5,971 bases of DNA, taken from assembly GCA_003230535.1 (NCBI GenBank), contig QIEW01000210.1, positions 1-5,971 on the forward strand, in the 5' to 3' direction. The DNA comes from a bacterium (GTDB lineage Bacteria > SZUA-182 > SZUA-191). This document shows, in pieces, positions 1-5,971 of the stretch. A program made the translations under genes and the position numbers. Below the pieces are notes generated by a model. The model did not search any database. It was not told the origin of the DNA and worked only from the letters and a program-made list of their open reading frames with translations. Within the stretch, counting starts at the first letter, position 1; each line of letters starts with the position of its first letter.

Positions 1-31
1 GGAATTATTCATGCCTACATATTGGGCCTAT

Positions 32-897
32 AAATCACCCATGCTATTGATAAATAATAGTAATCGCATCATCAGAAATCAAACTTACGTTTAAGTAAAC
101 ATTTCAATGGAGGATATATAATCATGAATGAAGATTGGTCAATATTGTTATCATTTTTCCCGGATAAATGGGAGGAATTGGCGGTTACAACCAATGCAAT
201 CAAAGGGTTGCGCAAGGGAAAAGATACGGAAAACTATTTGAGAACGTTGTTGCTTCATTTGGCTTGCGGCTATTCCATGAGGGAAACCGCTGCCAAGGCT
301 AAACTGGCGGGATTAGCTGATATCTCAGCTGTTGCGCTATTGGGGCGACTGTAGAAAAGCAAAGGAGTGGCAGACACTGTCTGTGCATTTCACTGTTTGA
401 AGAACAAGGAATTGCTCTTAACAAAAATGCTGATCTGCAAGTAAGACTTTTTGATGCCACAACAGTTAAGGAACCCGGTAAAACAGGAAGTCTGTGGCGA
501 ATACATTACAGGGTTCACTCTTCCAATCAATTGCACAACTTGGCCATCTTCCCAAATATAGTGATGACAGTTCTAAAGCTTGGTTGTATGGTAAATTATT
601 TGTAGCGCTTTTGACCGAAAAGCTGATACGTCAGGCCTCTTCTGTTTTCCCCTGGGGATACATCTTGGAAGAACAACCTTTCCCAGAGTGCCCGGCGTGA
701 ATTCAGTTTTGTATATAACCAGGTGAAACGTGTGATTGAGCCGCACCTTGCTCTTGAGGACATGATTGCTGGTTGGAATGATATTGCCAAATCTCCCGCT
801 GAGAACCACAGGTGTCGTAACTTGCAGTTATATAATTATTATTCGCCTTAAAAAGAATTTAAAACAACTTAGCGCTTATGGGGGGCAGGGGGGATTT
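32..897 (+). mobile_element. Degraded IS4-family insertion sequence
   Basis: The stretch is defined by a broken IS4-type transposase reading frame and has only tentative ends. Positions 32-45 (aaatcacccatgct) match the reverse complement of 884-897 (aaatcccccctgcc) at 11 of 14 bases, facing inward as terminal inverted repeats would. I found no convincing target-site duplication outside these points. The remnant is about 0.87 kb, well short of the roughly 1.4-1.6 kb expected for an element coding a full-length transposase of this kind, which agrees with the internal deletion in the gene. The presence of an IS remnant is well supported; the exact ends are not. Confidence 0.45.
124..851 (+). pseudogene. 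IS4-family DDE transposase, frameshifted and internally deleted
   Basis: Relics of one transposase read in order through different frames. Piece 1 (124-351) starts at ATG with a good GGAGG site at 109-113 and codes an N-terminal domain including RETAAKAKLAGLADIS; TAG follows at 352. The next frame gives RKAKEW (353-370). A third frame from 381 gives LCISLFEEQG and LFDATTVKEPGKTGSLWRIHY, which contains the first catalytic Asp. From about 515 a further frame gives the C-terminal part, with QLGHLPKYSDDSSKAWLYGK and LTEKLI, to about 690. One more shift gives REFSFVYNQVKRVIEPHLAL, ending at TAA 849-851. From family knowledge, about 200 or more residues should lie between WRIHY and QLGHLP, including the second Asp (usually in a D-R-G-Y context) and the catalytic Glu. 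They are absent, so the protein cannot be active. Roughly 240 residues remain of an expected 400-450. The shifts at about 352, 371-381 and 685-692 look like single-base changes. Confidence 0.9.
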
Positions 898-918
898 AAA
901 CCTGCTACGGAGGGCGCT
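871..918 (-). terminator. Possible weak terminator after the cytochrome gene
   Basis: Between the cytochrome stop codon (949) and the IS relic, two nested short stems can form: AGCGC (871-875) with GCGCT (914-918), and inside it GCAGG (885-889) with CCTGC (901-905). Read on the - strand, the structure is followed by a T-rich tract (gttgttttaaattcttttt, ending near 852), as in an intrinsic terminator. The stems are only 5 bp each with a large internal loop, so this is a weak call. The inner arm overlaps the proposed right end of the IS, so the structure may be accidental. Confidence 0.25.
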
Positions 919-948
919 TTGTTCATCATTCCTTAGCGGGAGGGATTA

Positions 949-2421
949 TTAGAACCGGCCACCACCGGCGGCATGGTTATGGCATTCTATACAATTGCGC
1001 TCGGCCATATCTCCGGGAAGTCCGTGAGGATAGCCGCCCGGCCAGGGGTTGGCAATATGGTGGCACTTACTACAGAGGCCGTAGAATTTTTCTTTGGTAA
1101 TTCTTACCCCTGAAATACCATTAACTTTGGTTCTAATAAAATAAGGGTTTATCGAGCCATGGGGTTCATGGCAATCGGTGCAGGAAAGATAAAGGTTGGC
1201 GATCACATTACCCTCTTCATCCAATCGGCTAGACCGGAATGGTTCCTTGAGCCCTAAAGTATCGGTATGACTTTCCCGGCCGCGGGCCATTCCATGAGTG
1301 GCGACATTACCCCCTCCATCCCCTTTGATAAACCGAATAGGGTCATATTTCAACCGGGAATAGTTATTAGACATGCCATACCGGCCGGCTATCTGGCGAT
1401 GGCAGGTCTGGCAGAAGGTGGTAAAATCAGGAATTTCGGTATCATCCATACCAGGAGTCTCATCCCCCTGGACATTTGGGTCGGGATCATCCGCAAATGG
1501 TTGACCATATACCAATGGTTTGGGCATCGTATCATAAGGCCAGGGGGGGTTGTCCAAAGTAGGCCAACCGTCAATTATCCGCTGCGTAAAGGGAATTTCA
1601 GCTTCCGTGGGCAACGTAAGCGGGTAACCGCCCTCACTGGTCTTGCCGGTAACCACCCCCGGGTTATGACAGGTAATACATTGGACGCTCCGGGCCCAGA
1701 TAGGATCTGATTTAGTAGGATCAGTAGGGAACAGCGGGTCGAAAAATGTGGATTTATCCTCCTTGCGCACTGGATGTCGAAAAGTTAAATCAAAGACTTG
1801 TTTGATCCCCTTCTGATCTCCGGAGAAATTATAATTAACAATGAACTCCCCGTTATGGCAAACGAAACATAACCCTTCGCCTCCCGAAGCTCCTTCTCCC
1901 GTCTCCTCCATCCGCATCAGCTGCGCTTGCAGCCAACTATGGAATTTCCAAATAGGATTAGATCTGGCTTGTTCTGTAGACGGGGTGACGTTACCTGTCT
2001 TGGTGCGGCGGGGAGAGGTCATCTTCATAAAATTCTGGTAGGCTTTTAAAATTTCATCCTGGGAGAAAATGGACCCCGCCGGTCTTGCCGGTTGCGCTCC
2101 TTGGGAAGGAGCCTGCGTTTCAGATGGAATAAAAGGCAGCGGAATATCTTCTCCGGAGGCTTCCCCCGGCGCCCCACCCGCGGGAGGCCCTATCTTTGGA
2201 GGACCGCCTTGCTGCGTACCGGCTCCCATTGAACTGCCCGGGATTTTCTCGGGAGCGCCGGCCGCCGGTATACTCCCCCCCGGGGCCATTCCACTCAATC
2301 CGCCAGGGGGTCCCTGCTGGGCCTGAGCCTTAGACGGCAAATATAATCCGCCCACACACAGAACCGCCATAAATAATCCTAAACTACCCGCAATACTTGC
2401 TCCCCACCAGACCTTTCTCAT
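949..2421 (-). CDS. Exported hexaheme c-type cytochrome with Gly/Pro/Ala-rich stem
   Basis: A 490-residue multiheme cytochrome c, expected to carry electrons outside the cytoplasmic membrane. Residues 1-34 form an export signal: basic MRK, a hydrophobic stretch at about 7-28, then AQA before a likely signal peptidase I site after residue 34. C22 is not in a lipobox. Residues 35-117 are low-complexity Gly/Pro/Ala/Gln/Ser with no Cys or His. The heme domain follows, with six CXXCH sites: C185FVCH, C248ITCH, C337QTCH, C414TDCH, C450SKCH and C477IECH. Eight further histidines (161, 216, 376, 385, 421, 455, 466, 483) are enough for bis-His ligation of all six hemes; FRHPV (214-218) and CHEPHGS (417-423) look like familiar distal-ligand contexts. 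The last three sites are close together (36 and 27 residues apart); the first four are 63-89 apart. The ATG overlaps the recJ stop as ATGA and has GGGGAG eight bases upstream (2435-2430). The partner, redox role and subfamily are not recognised. Without cleavage it would be membrane-anchored. Confidence 0.93.
   Translation of the reverse strand: MRKVWWGASIAGSLGLFMAVLCVGGLYLPSKAQAQQGPPGGLSGMAPGGSIPAAGAPEKIPGSSMGAGTQQGGPPKIGPPAGGAPGEASGEDIPLPFIPSETQAPSQGAQPARPAGSIFSQDEILKAYQNFMKMTSPRRTKTGNVTPSTEQARSNPIWKFHSWLQAQLMRMEETGEGASGGEGLCFVCHNGEFIVNYNFSGDQKGIKQVFDLTFRHPVRKEDKSTFFDPLFPTDPTKSDPIWARSVQCITCHNPGVVTGKTSEGGYPLTLPTEAEIPFTQRIIDGWPTLDNPPWPYDTMPKPLVYGQPFADDPDPNVQGDETPGMDDTEIPDFTTFCQTCHRQIAGRYGMSNNYSRLKYDPIRFIKGDGGGNVATHGMARGRESHTDTLGLKEPFRSSRLDEEGNVIANLYLSCTDCHEPHGSINPYFIRTKVNGISGVRITKEKFYGLCSKCHHIANPWPGGYPHGLPGDMAERNCIECHNHAAGGGRF
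2418..2421 (-). promoter_or_regulatory. ATGA stop-start overlap joining recJ and the cytochrome gene
   Basis: On the - strand the last recJ codons end in gca-tga, and the same bases supply the cytochrome ATG. GGGGAG at 2435-2430, inside the recJ coding sequence, is spaced eight bases from that ATG. This arrangement is typical of translational coupling, so the cytochrome should be made from the recJ transcript. There is no room for a promoter between the genes, although one inside the recJ coding sequence cannot be excluded. Confidence 0.85.
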
Positions 2422-4178
2422 GCGAGAATCTCCCCATTAACACATAACCCTTTTAACTTTAGCTGAAGCCGGGGTTTTTCCTGCCACGAATTACTATAAA
2501 GAGTAAATGCCGCGTCTACTGTCGGATTACTGGTTCCCATTAAAGCCGGCAACACACCACCCATCCCGAAGCCGATTCCCTCCCATACTTTGTGCCGTTG
2601 GCGCACTTTTAACTTCAGATGTCCCCTCCCAGGGATATCAGTTCCCACCTCTCTGGGGTAACCGACCACTTGAAGTCCCCTGGCATAAAAGCATGGCTCA
2701 GGATTACCCAGACCAAAGGGAGCCAGCTTAGCTACCTCCCTTAAAATTCCCCAATCCAAATCCTCAATATCCAGTTCTCTATCTAATACCAACTCAGCTT
2801 TGAGGTCCTCGGACGTTAAACTGCTTTTAGCTAACTCCAAAAAACGCTGCCGGAAACCGCTGATATTTTCCGCTCTAATACTCAAACCCGCCGCTACGCT
2901 GTGTCCTCCAAAATGCTCCAAATATTCCCGGCAGGCGCAAAGCGCCTCCGGCAGCAAAAACTTGGGGACGCTACGCCCCGAGCCTCGCGCCGGTTCGCCG
3001 GATGTAGAGATGAGCACGGTCGGCCGCCGAAATTCCTCAACTAATTTGGAGGCTACAATACCTATTATCCCTACCGCCCAGGAGGAGTTCGCCAAAACAA
3101 TCGCTGGCGCCTGATCCCAATCCGGTTGTGCCAGAAACAGCTCCCGCGCCTCCTCCAGGATTTCTTTTTGCCGGGCTTTTCGTTCTTGATTTTCCTGCCT
3201 AAGCACATAGACTAACATGTTTGCCGTATCCTCGTTATCATCAATCAGGAGTTTTAACGCCCTCCTGGCATCTCCCATCCGTCCGGCGGCATTTAACCGG
3301 GGAGCTAAACAATAACCCACCTCCCAGGCCTGAACTTCATCTCCGTCAACTAAACCAGCCGATTTCTTTAGTTTTTTTATACCCTGTTTTGATGTGTTTG
3401 TCAATTGTTTCAAACCATAGCGCACGAAAATTCTGTTCTCGCCTATCATGGGCGATATATCAGCCACAGTCCCTAAACAGACCAAATCCAAATGTTCATA
3501 GACCGCTTTCTCTGCCCTGATGCGAGCCAACACGCCTTCCGCCAGCTTTGCCGCTACACCTACTCCAGCCAATCCTTTGAATGGATAATTACATCCGGGT
3601 TGCTTGGGGTTGATGATAGCCACCGCCGGAGGCAGTTCCGAGGAAGGCTGATGATGATCGGTCAATACCACATCCACCCCTAGCCGCCGGGCTAAGCTTA
3701 ACCCGGAGATGTTGGTTATCCCGCAGTCAATGGTGATAATCAGCTTAACTCCGGATTGCGCCAGTTCCTCGACGGCCGCGGTATTAACTCCATAACCATC
3801 GGCCTGACGATCCGGGATGTAGGTCTCCAGGTTCGCACCCAACGGGGTGAGCGCTCGCCAGAGCAAAGCTACGCCGGTGAGTCCGTCCACATCATAATCG
3901 CCGTAAAGACAGATTTTCTCTTTTTTGTGAATAGCTTCCCATACTCTGGTGACCGCCTTCTCTAAATCCTTTAGGAGACTTGGTGGATGAAGATCCGCCA
4001 AGGTGGCGAACAGGAAGGACCCGGCTTCGGAAACAGTCGTAATGTGCCGGTTAACTAAAAGCTGCGCCAGCAGGGGCGAGATATGTAAAGCCTGGGATAA
4101 CTCATGTGCCGGAGCCTGCTGAGATGGCTGCAATATCCACTTTTGGGACATACTTGACCGATGTTGTTTTTGCGGCAT
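2418..4178 (-). CDS. recJ: Single-stranded-DNA-specific 5'-3' exonuclease RecJ
   Basis: A 586-residue cytoplasmic DHH-family exonuclease that degrades single-stranded DNA 5' to 3' in recombinational and mismatch repair, using Mn2+ or Mg2+. The metal-site motifs are all present: YGDYDVDG (92-99), IDCG (150-153), TDHH (173-176) and the Asp of GTVADISPM (D240). The DHHA1 part follows, with RLNAAGRM (294-301), VGIIGIVASKL (369-379), GSGRS (399-403) and FGGHSVAAG (423-431). The C-terminal part from about 455 should be the OB-fold DNA-binding domain and includes PFGLGNPEPCF (487-497). The length is close to E. coli RecJ (577) and lacks the extra C-terminal domain of the longer Bacillus and Thermus proteins. 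The start is uncertain: ATG at 4178 has only a weak GTGAG upstream, and Met10 (4151) begins a more typical MSQKWIL. The stop overlaps the cytochrome start. In many Clostridia recJ is followed by apt and relA; here it is not. Confidence 0.97.
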   Translation of the reverse strand: MPQKQHRSSMSQKWILQPSQQAPAHELSQALHISPLLAQLLVNRHITTVSEAGSFLFATLADLHPPSLLKDLEKAVTRVWEAIHKKEKICLYGDYDVDGLTGVALLWRALTPLGANLETYIPDRQADGYGVNTAAVEELAQSGVKLIITIDCGITNISGLSLARRLGVDVVLTDHHQPSSELPPAVAIINPKQPGCNYPFKGLAGVGVAAKLAEGVLARIRAEKAVYEHLDLVCLGTVADISPMIGENRIFVRYGLKQLTNTSKQGIKKLKKSAGLVDGDEVQAWEVGYCLAPRLNAAGRMGDARRALKLLIDDNEDTANMLVYVLRQENQERKARQKEILEEARELFLAQPDWDQAPAIVLANSSWAVGIIGIVASKLVEEFRRPTVLISTSGEPARGSGRSVPKFLLPEALCACREYLEHFGGHSVAAGLSIRAENISGFRQRFLELAKSSLTSEDLKAELVLDRELDIEDLDWGILREVAKLAPFGLGNPEPCFYARGLQVVGYPREVGTDIPGRGHLKLKVRQRHKVWEGIGFGMGGVLPALMGTSNPTVDAAFTLYSNSWQEKPRLQLKLKGLCVNGEILA

Positions 4179-4213
4179 TGTTTCTCACGGTGGAAATTAT
4201 TCAAACTATATCC

Positions 4214-4243
4214 ATCATAACATATCAGGATTATATTTCTAAA
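4214..4243 (-). promoter_or_regulatory. Candidate sigma-A promoter for recJ-cytochrome operon
   Basis: On the - strand, an extended -10 (TG, one base, TATGAT at 4219-4214) lies 18 bases from TTTAGA at 4243-4238, which matches 4 of 6 bases of TTGACA. Transcription would start near 4207, giving a leader of about 29 bases before the recJ ATG. A perfect TATAAT at 4235-4230 is an alternative -10 but lacks a recognisable -35. Confidence 0.45.
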
Positions 4244-4274
4244 CTATTTTGTACCTGACTGAAGCCCCGGTCTC

Positions 4275-4303
4275 TTGACTGCCGGCTACTTTTATATTAC
4301 AAT
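4275..4303 (+). promoter_or_regulatory. Candidate sigma-A promoter for the pyrophosphatase gene
   Basis: TTGACT (4275-4280) and TACAAT (4298-4303) are separated by exactly 17 bases; each hexamer matches consensus at 5 of 6 positions. This is the best promoter-like sequence I found in the window. Transcription would begin near 4310, leaving a leader of about 217 nt before the GTG start at 4527. I saw no comparably good promoter closer to the gene. Confidence 0.6.
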
Positions 4304-4361
4304 TCACTGCTGTCTATCGGGATAATTCAGACTTCCTGCGAAACCGTCAGTTACGGTAAAG

Positions 4362-4375
4362 GATCCGAATTATTC
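4362..4375 (+). repeat. Leader repeat, copy 1 (gatccgaattattc)
   Basis: These 14 bases recur at 4498-4512 as gatcccgaattattc, identical except for one extra c. In copy 2 the sequence forms the 5' arm and loop of the hairpin over the ribosome binding site. Copy 1 lacks the second arm. Its ccgaa (4365-4369) could pair with ttcgg (4510-4514), so the two copies could compete for the same strand. Such competition is inferred from sequence only. Confidence 0.5.
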
Positions 4376-4499
4376 ATAAATCCAAGGCAAATATTGATGC
4401 TGTTATTTGAATACAGCTACTTACAAAATAACGGCCAAAAAACAAAATGGCTCATACAAATCACCGAAAACTCCCGCTATGGAAGCGACCAGTTTATGA

Positions 4500-4516
4500 T
4501 CCCGAATTATTCGGGA
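4500..4516 (+). promoter_or_regulatory. Hairpin overlapping the pyrophosphatase ribosome binding site
   Basis: TCCCGAA (4500-4506) and TTCGGGA (4510-4516) form a perfect 7-bp stem around a TTA loop. The 3' arm contains the first four bases of the Shine-Dalgarno sequence GGGAGGA (4513-4519), which lies seven bases before the GTG. When folded, the stem would partly hide the ribosome binding site. It could also act as a palindromic protein-binding site in DNA. The structure is visible; any regulatory effect is inferred. Confidence 0.5.
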
Positions 4517-4526
4517 GGAATAATTT

Positions 4527-5971
4527 GTGAGTAAAAATATTTTTGTAATCGGACATAAAAATCCCGATACAGATTCTATCTGCGCCTCGCTGGCGTATGC
4601 TTGGCTCAAGCAGCGTCAAGGAGAGGTTCAGGTAATTGCCGCAAGGGCCGGAAATATTAACCCCCAGACGGAATTTGTGCTGAACTTCTTCAATGTTCCC
4701 TCGCCCACTTTTCTGCCGAATGTAGTCCCCAAAGTAGGCCAGGCGATGACCAAAGAAGTGCTTTTCAGACATAAGGAAACCGTTTTGAATGAGTTATTGC
4801 AACTGATGGAAGAGAATAACATTCGATTGATCCCGATAGTGGATGAGCAGAGGCGCTATTATGGCACCGTAAGCCTTTTTGATATAGCACATGAATTTTA
4901 TGGAGAAGTCGCTCCTCAAAGTTTCCGGAAAATTTTTACTTCCGTAAAACATCTATATCAAGTGCTGGGGGGTGAATTATTATACTCCAGGCGTCCAAGG
5001 GAGACTTTCGAAGGTATTTTTATTGTAGGAGCTATGCGGGAGAATTCTTTCGGAAATGTTTTATCTACCATTGACCCCCAAAAATGTATAGTGATTACCG
5101 GAGATCGAACCGAAATTCAACAGGCTGCTATCCAGAGCGGGGTGAGGGCCTTAATAGTAACGGGGGGATTACCGGTTGGCCCTGGAATTTACCGGAAGGC
5201 TGAGGAGAGGGAGGTCAGCCTGTTGACCTCTCCTTATGATACCGCCACGACAGTAGGTTTGGTGAGACTCAGTATCCCGGCCTACCGCGTGGCCCAGAAA
5301 GAGGACGGCTATCTTCCTGCTGATGAGCCTCTGGAAAGGGCGCAACAGAAGATTCTTAATACCCGCAATCGAGGCATGATAGTCTTGGATGAACAGGAGA
5401 GATTGATGGGAATAATTACCAGGGCGGATCTGCTGCGATTTTCTAAAACTAAGCTTATCCTGGTTGACCATAACGAAATTTCCCAGGCGGTAGATGGAGC
5501 GGATCAGGCCGAAATTGTAGAAATCATCGACCACCATCGCTTAGCCAATCCCCAAACCCTGCAACCGATATTATTTATTAACCAGCCTGTAGGCAGCACC
5601 TGTACCCTGATAGCAAAATTTTACTTTGATCAACAAGTGAAACTGGATTATCAGAAAGCAGGACTACTACTGTCCGGGATTATTTCAGATACGCTCAACC
5701 TAAAATCTCCTACGGCTACGTTGTTGGATAAACAAATGTTGGAAAGGCTCAACCAGATAGCCAAGCTAGACTTAGCCGCTTACGTCAATCGGCTGTTTCA
5801 GGCCGGAACGAGTTTATCCGGTCGCAGTCCCGAGGAGCTTATCCTGGGTGATTTCAAGGAATATAAAGTGGGCAAAGTAACTTTCGGAGTAGGGCAAGTG
5901 GAGGTAATCGGATTTACGGAATTTTACCGGATGAAATCCGAATTAATAGAACAAATTGTAAAAATAAGGCA
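4527..5971 (+). CDS. ppaC: CBS/DRTGG-containing Mn-dependent inorganic pyrophosphatase (family II), 3' partial
   Basis: Hydrolyses pyrophosphate to phosphate in the cytoplasm, pulling biosynthetic reactions forward. The frame is open for 481 residues from GTG 4527 to the window edge; GGGAGGA (4513-4519) and immediate family homology (IGHKNPDTDS) fix the start. Metal ligands of the split DHH domain are visible: H10, D14 and D16 near the N terminus, then D314-H315, D335-H336-H337 and GIISDT with D388. Inserted between the two halves are a CBS domain (about 70-126), a DRTGG domain (about 155-250, with GDRTEIQ at 192-198 and VTGG) and a second CBS domain (about 256-308). In the family this insert binds adenine nucleotides: AMP and ADP inhibit, and ATP or diadenosine polyphosphates can activate, the latter when DRTGG is present. 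The DHHA2 domain begins near 415 and is cut off. Full-length relatives are about 540-550 residues, so roughly 60-70, including the conserved substrate-binding Arg/Lys segment, lie beyond the window. Confidence 0.96.
   Translation, partial: MSKNIFVIGHKNPDTDSICASLAYAWLKQRQGEVQVIAARAGNINPQTEFVLNFFNVPSPTFLPNVVPKVGQAMTKEVLFRHKETVLNELLQLMEENNIRLIPIVDEQRRYYGTVSLFDIAHEFYGEVAPQSFRKIFTSVKHLYQVLGGELLYSRRPRETFEGIFIVGAMRENSFGNVLSTIDPQKCIVITGDRTEIQQAAIQSGVRALIVTGGLPVGPGIYRKAEEREVSLLTSPYDTATTVGLVRLSIPAYRVAQKEDGYLPADEPLERAQQKILNTRNRGMIVLDEQERLMGIITRADLLRFSKTKLILVDHNEISQAVDGADQAEIVEIIDHHRLANPQTLQPILFINQPVGSTCTLIAKFYFDQQVKLDYQKAGLLLSGIISDTLNLKSPTATLLDKQMLERLNQIAKLDLAAYVNRLFQAGTSLSGRSPEELILGDFKEYKVGKVTFGVGQVEVIGFTEFYRMKSELIEQIVKIR

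Larger units (their letters stand above)
4179..4526. other. Divergent recJ / pyrophosphatase control region
   Basis: This 348-base gene-free stretch separates two divergent genes. It is AT-rich compared with its flanks. It holds a - strand promoter candidate near recJ, a stronger + strand promoter candidate at 4275-4303, and a predicted + strand leader of about 217 nt. The leader has small hairpins at 4343-4357 (ACCGT/ACGGT), 4399-4417 (GCTG-TAT/ATA-CAGC with one bulged T) and 4500-4516. I compared it by eye with the fluoride, c-di-GMP, c-di-AMP, ZTP, TPP and Mn (yybP-ykoY) riboswitch patterns and saw no match. No open reading frame here looks real. Confidence 0.6.

Noticed and set aside
2-12. 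gaattattcat shared between the window start and 4367-4377
   Set aside because: An 11-base AT-rich match between distant points is expected by chance in a window this size, and there is no supporting context.
47-75. Possible promoter (TTGATA, 17 bases, CATCAT) before the transposase relic
   Set aside because: The -10 matches only 4 of 6 bases and the gene is dead, so the call would carry no weight.
573-809. Two open frames on the - strand over the IS relic
   Set aside because: The + strand of this stretch codes clear transposase C-terminal sequence, so the antisense frames are chance openings.
1267-1710. 147-codon open frame on the + strand inside the cytochrome gene
   Set aside because: It lies antisense to the cytochrome, covers CXXCH-coding parts, has no recognisable protein features, and is best explained as a shadow of the real gene.
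2069-2326. Gly/Pro-rich open frame on the + strand opposite the cytochrome stem
   Set aside because: Its Pro/Gly richness mirrors the GC-rich low-complexity codons of the stem on the other strand. No ribosome binding site or family resemblance supports it.
2800-3965. Several + strand open frames of 60-104 codons opposite recJ
   Set aside because: All are antisense to conserved RecJ motifs and lack family features or ribosome binding sites.
4261-4294. GC-rich imperfect stem (AG-CCGG with CCGGCT) in the intergenic region, considered as a terminator
   Set aside because: No gene ends upstream of it on either strand, the stem has a two-base bulge, no strong T-run follows, and it overlaps the candidate promoter.
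5169-5537. 122-codon open frame on the - strand
   Set aside because: It is fully antisense to the pyrophosphatase frame, whose metal-binding DHH motif is read from the + strand here.

Overview
The window reads as part of a chromosome from a Gram-positive, probably anaerobic member of the Clostridia (Peptococcaceae, Thermincola or Desulfotomaculum-like). This placement is inferred from three things: a CBS/DRTGG-type manganese pyrophosphatase, an IS4-type transposase of a kind common in these bacteria, and an exported multiheme cytochrome c with a long low-complexity stem. No rRNA or other marker gene is present, so the genus cannot be fixed from the sequence.

Layout. Positions 1 to about 900 hold a decayed IS4-family insertion sequence on the + strand. 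Its transposase is broken by at least three frame changes and a large central deletion that removed two of the three catalytic acidic residues. Next come two genes on the - strand forming one transcription unit: recJ (4178 to 2418) and, overlapping it by four bases (ATGA), a hexaheme c-type cytochrome (2421 to 949). A divergent intergenic region (4179-4526) separates recJ from a + strand gene for a nucleotide-regulated family II inorganic pyrophosphatase. That gene starts at a GTG at 4527 and runs off the window end.

How the parts relate. RecJ and the pyrophosphatase are both metal-dependent DHH-superfamily phosphoesterases, and they are transcribed away from each other. The intergenic region carries a good sigma-A-like promoter for each direction. 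The pyrophosphatase promoter implies a leader of about 217 nt containing several small hairpins, the last of which overlaps the ribosome binding site. The cytochrome has no evident functional link to RecJ, but the ATGA junction implies that it is translated from the recJ message.

Overall the three intact genes belong to known families. I see no CRISPR array, toxin-antitoxin pair, phage module or other clearly new defence or mobile system. The parts that most deserve a second look are the recJ-cytochrome coupling, the cytochrome's stem region, and the structured pyrophosphatase leader.
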